64,000 nucleotides of DNA from Megalobrama amblycephala. Its lineage: Eukaryota; Chordata; Actinopteri; Cypriniformes; Xenocyprididae. Made by a program: the position numbers and the translations under genes. This document shows, piece by piece, positions 59,351 through 64,000 of this stretch. Under the pieces are notes generated by a model. It was given only the letters and a program-made list of their open reading frames with translations, had not been told where the DNA came from and searched no databases. The stretch's first letter is position 1. Each line of letters starts with the position of its first letter. The DNA lies in NCBI RefSeq assembly GCF_018812025.1, contig NC_063049.1, positions 35,903,447 through 35,967,446 of the forward strand, given 5' to 3'.

Positions 59351-60624
59351 CGTGGAAGAGACAAAATCATGCTTAGAATTAAATGAGGATGAGCACTTCC
59401 AGCTATTTCTTTAATAAAAAGGCGTATGTAGTTAATTACACTTGTCATAAGATGTAAAATAACTTGCCACAATATACCTTCTAACAGACACAAATGTCTT
59501 CATCACCTTTCAATCTCAACTCAAGATTAGCTTAAACCTTGATGCTCTTTACTGTTCAAAGCTCTTCAAAAGATGGGTGCAAAGATACTCATTTCAGGTG
59601 GCAGTGCCTTTCACCCAAATACGATTCATCATTGGGTCTTTTGAAGATAACGGTGGAAAATATTGGTGAGAAAAGTAGTGAAGGAAGGTCATGACAAAAG
59701 TTCACCGCTTTGAATTTAATATTAGTAACATAAGTTTTAACATAACTAATATTAGTAACATCAGTTGGTTTTTTGGGGGGGCCCAGTGTGTACAATGAGG
59801 TGGTAAACAATGAGTCAGACATTCACAGGACAGAAAACAATTAAAAACAAAAAATTCCCATTACCTCATTTCAATTATTACTCAAATAATAAACTAAACA
59901 TGAGGCATCAACTATTACTAATGTTTATGGGAACAATAATAAACCATTTCTGGCAAAAACAGCATTATAGTTAGCAAATGGAGTTTTATTATAGACACTT
60001 ATTTTATTGATATCATTAGGAGGAAATTGTTACATTTGGGCTATATAAATAGAGTAAACAAGCAGTTTGGAGATGGAGCCATGTACTATTCATGAAATAT
60101 GAAAAAATATATATCTTTGCTTATAACTATTAATAATAATAATAATAATGCTTTAAGTCATTAGAAGTCTTTGGAGTTAAAAAGATACCCAGTGTGCCAA
60201 GGTCAGCCATATAATGAATCAGGAATTTTGAACTGAATTGGAAAATGCTTGTTTTGCCATGGTCAGCCATATTGTTTGTGAGCCATTTAAAATTTCATGG
60301 AAAACATTTTTTTTTTTTTTAAACTCTGCCTACATCATTGATCAAATTAATGTCATTTCATCTTCAGACCATTCTGGCAAAATCATTTGTGTGCATTAAC
60401 AGATTTGGAGCTAATGTGCCAAACAAGAATTAGGCTTTATCTTGGCAATGGTTTGGCATATTGACACAAAACATTATATGTTTCATTGGCACAGCACTTT
60501 GACGATACCCAATCAATTATGTGACAGTGGCAGCTATTGGTTAAAAATGCTAAGCAATTGTATTACAAGTCACTCAATCTACAGCTTTCAAATCATCACT
60601 AGGAATGCTATATTCAATATTAGT

Positions 60625-60626
<2 letters not shown>

Positions 60627-60679
<53 letters not shown>
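60627..60679. repeat. (AT)n microsatellite
   Basis: About 26 uninterrupted AT units, in the NAB1 first intron. It generates a spurious Tyr-Ile repeat frame. Confidence 0.9.
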
Positions 60680-60680
<1 letters not shown>

Positions 60681-61053
60681 TGTAATATATGCTTGCAACT
60701 GTATTAGGTATTATTATTCTACACAGTATTTAAATTTTCATAAATATAAACACCAATATCTATATAATTGATTCGACCTATGACATTCACACATTTAAAA
60801 GCTTTTGCGCACTGGAAAGCATTGGGAAAACCACCCTTGGAAGAGAAGAATCGCTAAGGATGCTGCACACACACAGCTGCCGACGACTAGACGCCCACGG
60901 GGGCGCGTTCACACACGGTACCGAGAGCTGTCCGGTCTGCACGGCGCGCACATGGATCACAAAAACACGCAGGAAAGTTGCACACAAGACATGAATTCAG
61001 CGCTCAACTACATTTACAAGCGACGTTGAACAAAAGTATTGGCATAAACGTAC

Positions 61054-61260
61054 CTTTTGGTTTTCTTTCTTTGCCTTTTTCCCACCAAAACTCTTCCAAA
61101 AGCTGCGTCTGGATGTGTGATTATTAAAGTTCTGAATTATGACGGTCCGTTAAGTTACGCGACGCTTCACCTGACGTCCAGCTACGTGCCGCGCGTTCGG
61201 CGGATCAGCGACGCGTCCTTCGGCTCTCTGTTATTGAATTAACTCTCTCACACTCTGTAG
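61054..61260 (-). other. nab1: Candidate NAB1 non-coding exon 1
   Basis: The first coding exon starts with an acceptor only two bases before the ATG, so an upstream 5' UTR exon must exist. A strong donor (AAAAG then GTACGT) on the minus strand at 61054/61053 within the CpG-rich block is the best candidate. The 5' end is a guess. Confidence 0.4.
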
Positions 61261-61385
61261 TTTGAACTACTGAGGGACTCTCAAACTAGTTGGTTTCCGC
61301 TCTCTCCCCTACTGCCAGAATTGGGATATTCCGCGCTTGCTACATTGCTCTCTCACTCCCACGCGCCTGCGTGACGCAGATCCTG

Positions 61386-61394
61386 GCGTGGGCG
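61386..61394 (+). promoter_or_regulatory. Perfect EGR consensus site GCGTGGGCG
   Basis: GCGTGGGCG, the classical EGR1/NGFI-A target, stands at the upstream edge of the CpG-rich NAB1 promoter region. Because NAB1 is the co-repressor of EGR proteins, the site suggests feedback control. NAB genes are reported EGR targets in mammals; use of this site is inference. Confidence 0.5.
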
Positions 61395-62013
61395 GTAGCG
61401 GCGCGTGGGAGGCTGCTGCATGGAATACCAAACCTCATATCAGCCGCATGCACCGCCTCACGTATATATACATGGACATTTATCATGTTTGTTGACCTTA
61501 CTGAAAATACGCCAGCATACAGCATAACGGTTCGGTGGCCGCCTGTACGCCCACACCGGTGCTATTCTTGCCCCCCTCCTCCTCCAGTGCAAATTCACCT
61601 GCTGCCTACAGCCTGTCACATACTGAGTCCTTGTGCATTCCAGTGGGCCCAGTTTCACATCTTATTAGCTCTACCTGTTCCATTTATAGAGTTCTGCGCT
61701 GATGGCCAACAACAAGATCTGCAGGCAATCTCATAAACAACATAATTACTTTTTACTTTTAAAAATACACTTTCTAAAGATGAGTTAATTAGCTAGTGCA
61801 AGTTTCTTCAATGCTGGGTCTCCGGATGGTAATTAAAGTAATTAAAGAAAAAAAAAAAAAAACACACACACACACACACACACAAAGAAAAACCTGCACA
61901 AAATACAAAACTAAGATAACAGAGATTTGGATTTCTTGAAAGAAATACTTTTTTGGTCTCACAAAAATTACTAAATTCTATTCTATTCTATTCTATATGA
62001 TATTATTTTTGTT

Positions 62014-62015
<2 letters not shown>

Positions 62016-62060
<45 letters not shown>

Positions 62061-62078
62061 CTATATATGTATATATAT

Positions 62079-62113
<35 letters not shown>
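62016..62113. repeat. Compound (TA)n (AC)n microsatellite
   Basis: (TA)n at 62020-62058, a short transition, then (AC)n at 62080-62113. Confidence 0.9.
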
Positions 62114-62115
<2 letters not shown>

Positions 62116-63151
62116 CACACTAGCAGATAACTATCAAAAAACAGAATATTCTACTAAAAACATGCACACACTGAATAATAATACTTAAAATGTGATAATA
62201 TAATATGTTCACATTCTGATTTATTTATGCTGATTGGATTTTGCTTAACAGTATATGAGCTTTAACCAAAAAGAAAACTTTAAGGCATTTATATGAAACA
62301 TTGGGTTATTAGCAAATGTAAACAGACTCTGTGAGGTTAAATTTAGGCAGTCTAATATTGTAGCAATGTCTGATTCATGAACGAATCATTCTTTTGTCTG
62401 ATCTGTACACATTTTCAAATGGATCTCAAACTGATTTGTTTGAAGAATATTGCCAAAATAGAAGGTTTATCTAAATAGATGCAGGGAAGGAAGACCAATT
62501 ACAATTCAGTATGCAAATAGAGTGAAGTAAGAAGACCAGTCGCAGTTCAGTATGCAAATACAATGACGTTGCTGAAGGTCAAATTTTAAGTGCTTCATAT
62601 TCTATTAATCAAAAGTATATTTTTTAAATCTTAAATTTCTTAAAAAGTTTTTAAAACTCAATTAAAAAAAACATTAAAAAAAAATGAAATACACTAAGCA
62701 GTTTGTGCTAAATTGCTTGCTTTTTAATACATAAGGTGGGGTTTGAGAACAAACCCGAAGCAGAATGTTAAAGCAATATGAATACAGTCATTCTTACTTT
62801 TGAACATGCACAGATGTGCGTGCTTTCTTTGAGTGTGGTCCTTGTGTAGTGAATACCCACTGGGAACTATACCCTTCTAAGGGGTTTGTGACTGAGAGAC
62901 TTTCATTGTTACAGTGACTCAACCAAAACAAACCTCTCCCCTCAGCACATCTCTCTTATTGCTCCTCAGCGTCAGAAGCGGAGATTCATTGAGAGATGTG
63001 CTCACAGACATGTTTTGGGGTCTACAGCAGGAAGAAGAGTGAAAAGGGAGATGCTGGGAGGGGCTGTGGTCCTGTATGCAGCCACTACTCACTCCTCTTT
63101 CAGGATATTTACACTCCCACACACAGTGATTCAGCTGGCTCTAATCCTTTC

Positions 63152-63165
<14 letters not shown>

Positions 63166-63221
<56 letters not shown>
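63166..63221. repeat. (CA)n microsatellite
   Basis: About 28 CA units after a CT-rich lead. It produces the Thr-His and Cys-Val repeat frames seen on the two strands. Confidence 0.92.
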
Positions 63222-63222
<1 letters not shown>

Positions 63223-64000
63223 CCGCTGGATTAGGCTGCACCAGACACCCATGGCCAAAAGACTATGGCTGAGATTCTCCTTCTGCATGTAAAAAAGCAT
63301 GTGCTTTAGATAAACCGAGGGAGCAAGCTGGCTGACAAAACAATTTGTGAATTTGGATTATTTTGTATTTGGTTGTATGTGGGCAGCTGACATGACATGC
63401 AATTCTTCTCTCCTCAAAGAACAAGGTTGTTCATTTGTTCTCTTATACTGTATGTTCGTCATTTGAGTGGACTGCAAAGAACACTGATTTTATCCATAAA
63501 ATATCAATTCAAACTCTTTTAAATAATTTAAGTAAAATTATCCTTATCATGAACTGTGGAATATTGAAAGATATCGAAATTATATCTTAAGTTATTTTTG
63601 TCAGTACAGAGTCCTTTGGAATGACTCATATCTCTTGAAAATGCTGCTAATCAGGACCCAATAGGAAGTAAATATGACTCAGAATAGCACACTACTCTTA
63701 TTTCTGGCATATACAAAAATAGTTTGATTATGCTATTCTGAATTCAGGCATTTTAAAGCTTTAGTTTAGGAAGTGGGTAGTCTGACGTAGACAAACCTTT
63801 GCTAGTTTACTTCTACCAATAAGTTCCTCAAGAAAAAAAAAATGATGCCAGTTTGATTAGTTCTTCTTCACAAGTGCTTGTTGCAACCTTATAAACGTGA
63901 CATTGTTTCCAGGCAGACAGATAAAAAAAAACAACAACTCAGCAGCCTTGTTTCTGGAAGTATTTTTATATGGGGATTTTGAAAATAGTTATTACATCAT

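Larger units (their letters stand above)
55762..61053 (-). other. nab1: NAB1 first intron (5' UTR intron)
   Basis: It is bounded by the acceptor before the start-codon exon (55763-55762) and the donor GTACGT at 61053-61048. It holds an M1 MITE (57468-58278), another cyprinid repeat (59017-59350), an (AT)n (60627-60679) and the inner part of the CpG-rich promoter region. The bounds depend on the inferred non-coding exon 1. Confidence 0.5.
60830..61430. promoter_or_regulatory. nab1: CpG-rich region, probable NAB1 promoter
   Basis: CpG density rises sharply compared with both sides, e.g. 'gtgccgcgcgttcggcggat' at 61184 and 'gcgacgcgtccttcgg' at 61207. It lies upstream of the NAB1 coding exons and covers the candidate donor at 61053. 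No TATA box was assigned. This is the only CpG-island-like region on the upstream side of the gene. Confidence 0.6.
61740..64000. other. Upstream intergenic DNA rich in microsatellites
   Basis: A-run plus (AC)n at 61849-61884, compound (TA)n/(AC)n at 62016-62113 and (CA)n at 63166-63221. A 'cagttcagtatgcaaata' phrase is repeated at 62504 and 62541 in two direct copies. No gene was recognised. Confidence 0.55.

Noticed and set aside
61290..61736. 148-codon plus-strand frame in and beyond the CpG-rich region
   Set aside because: No recognisable domain, runs through promoter-like and low-complexity sequence, and no splice or initiation context supports it.
62996..63292. Thr-His and Cys-Val repeat frames on both strands
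   Set aside because: Produced by the (CA)n microsatellite.

Overview
This window looks like teleost nuclear DNA, most probably from a cyprinid (carp or minnow group). The reasons are long introns, dense short non-autonomous DNA transposons with clear inverted termini, Tc1-like elements, many CA/TA microsatellites, and one recognisable vertebrate gene, NAB1, whose exons can be joined by hand. Nothing bacterial, phage-like or CRISPR-like is present. All family names rest on reading by eye; no database search was possible.

Layout. Positions 1-20,700 hold no gene I can support. This part is AT-rich spacer and nested mobile elements: TTAA-flanked foldback MITEs, hAT-like MITEs with perfect 8-bp target duplications, and a 1.6 kb inverted-repeat-bounded element (18590-20169) filled with a 21-bp minisatellite. 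At 20757-21037 (minus) is a likely first coding exon of an unidentified mitochondrial-type protein. From 21,600 to 24,300 there are more MITEs. At 24793-26077 (plus) a four-exon gene encodes a 235-residue Myb/SANT-like protein of the type linked to Harbinger-class transposons. From 28006 to 31126 lies a broken Tc1-like element, itself split at a TA by a second Tc1-like insert that has become a 1.55 kb near-perfect palindrome. TTAA-flanked MITEs fill 32.7-34.4 kb.

The right half is NAB1 (EGR-binding transcriptional co-repressor) on the minus strand: seven coding exons from 55759 down to 38723, a probable non-coding first exon ending at 61054 inside a CpG-rich promoter, and a probable long 3' UTR below 38723. 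Its largest exon, which carries NCD1 and the start of NCD2, is one base short in a C-run near 55253. As given, the frame breaks between the two domains; this is either a sequencing error or a real null/truncating allele. About 0.1-0.3 kb upstream of the inferred start region is a perfect EGR consensus site, which suggests negative feedback because NAB1 represses EGR proteins.

The most noteworthy items are the inverted-repeat-bounded minisatellite with long open frames on both strands, the palindromic Tc1 derivative nested in another Tc1, the NAB1 frameshift, the EGR site, and the stacked hAT MITEs.
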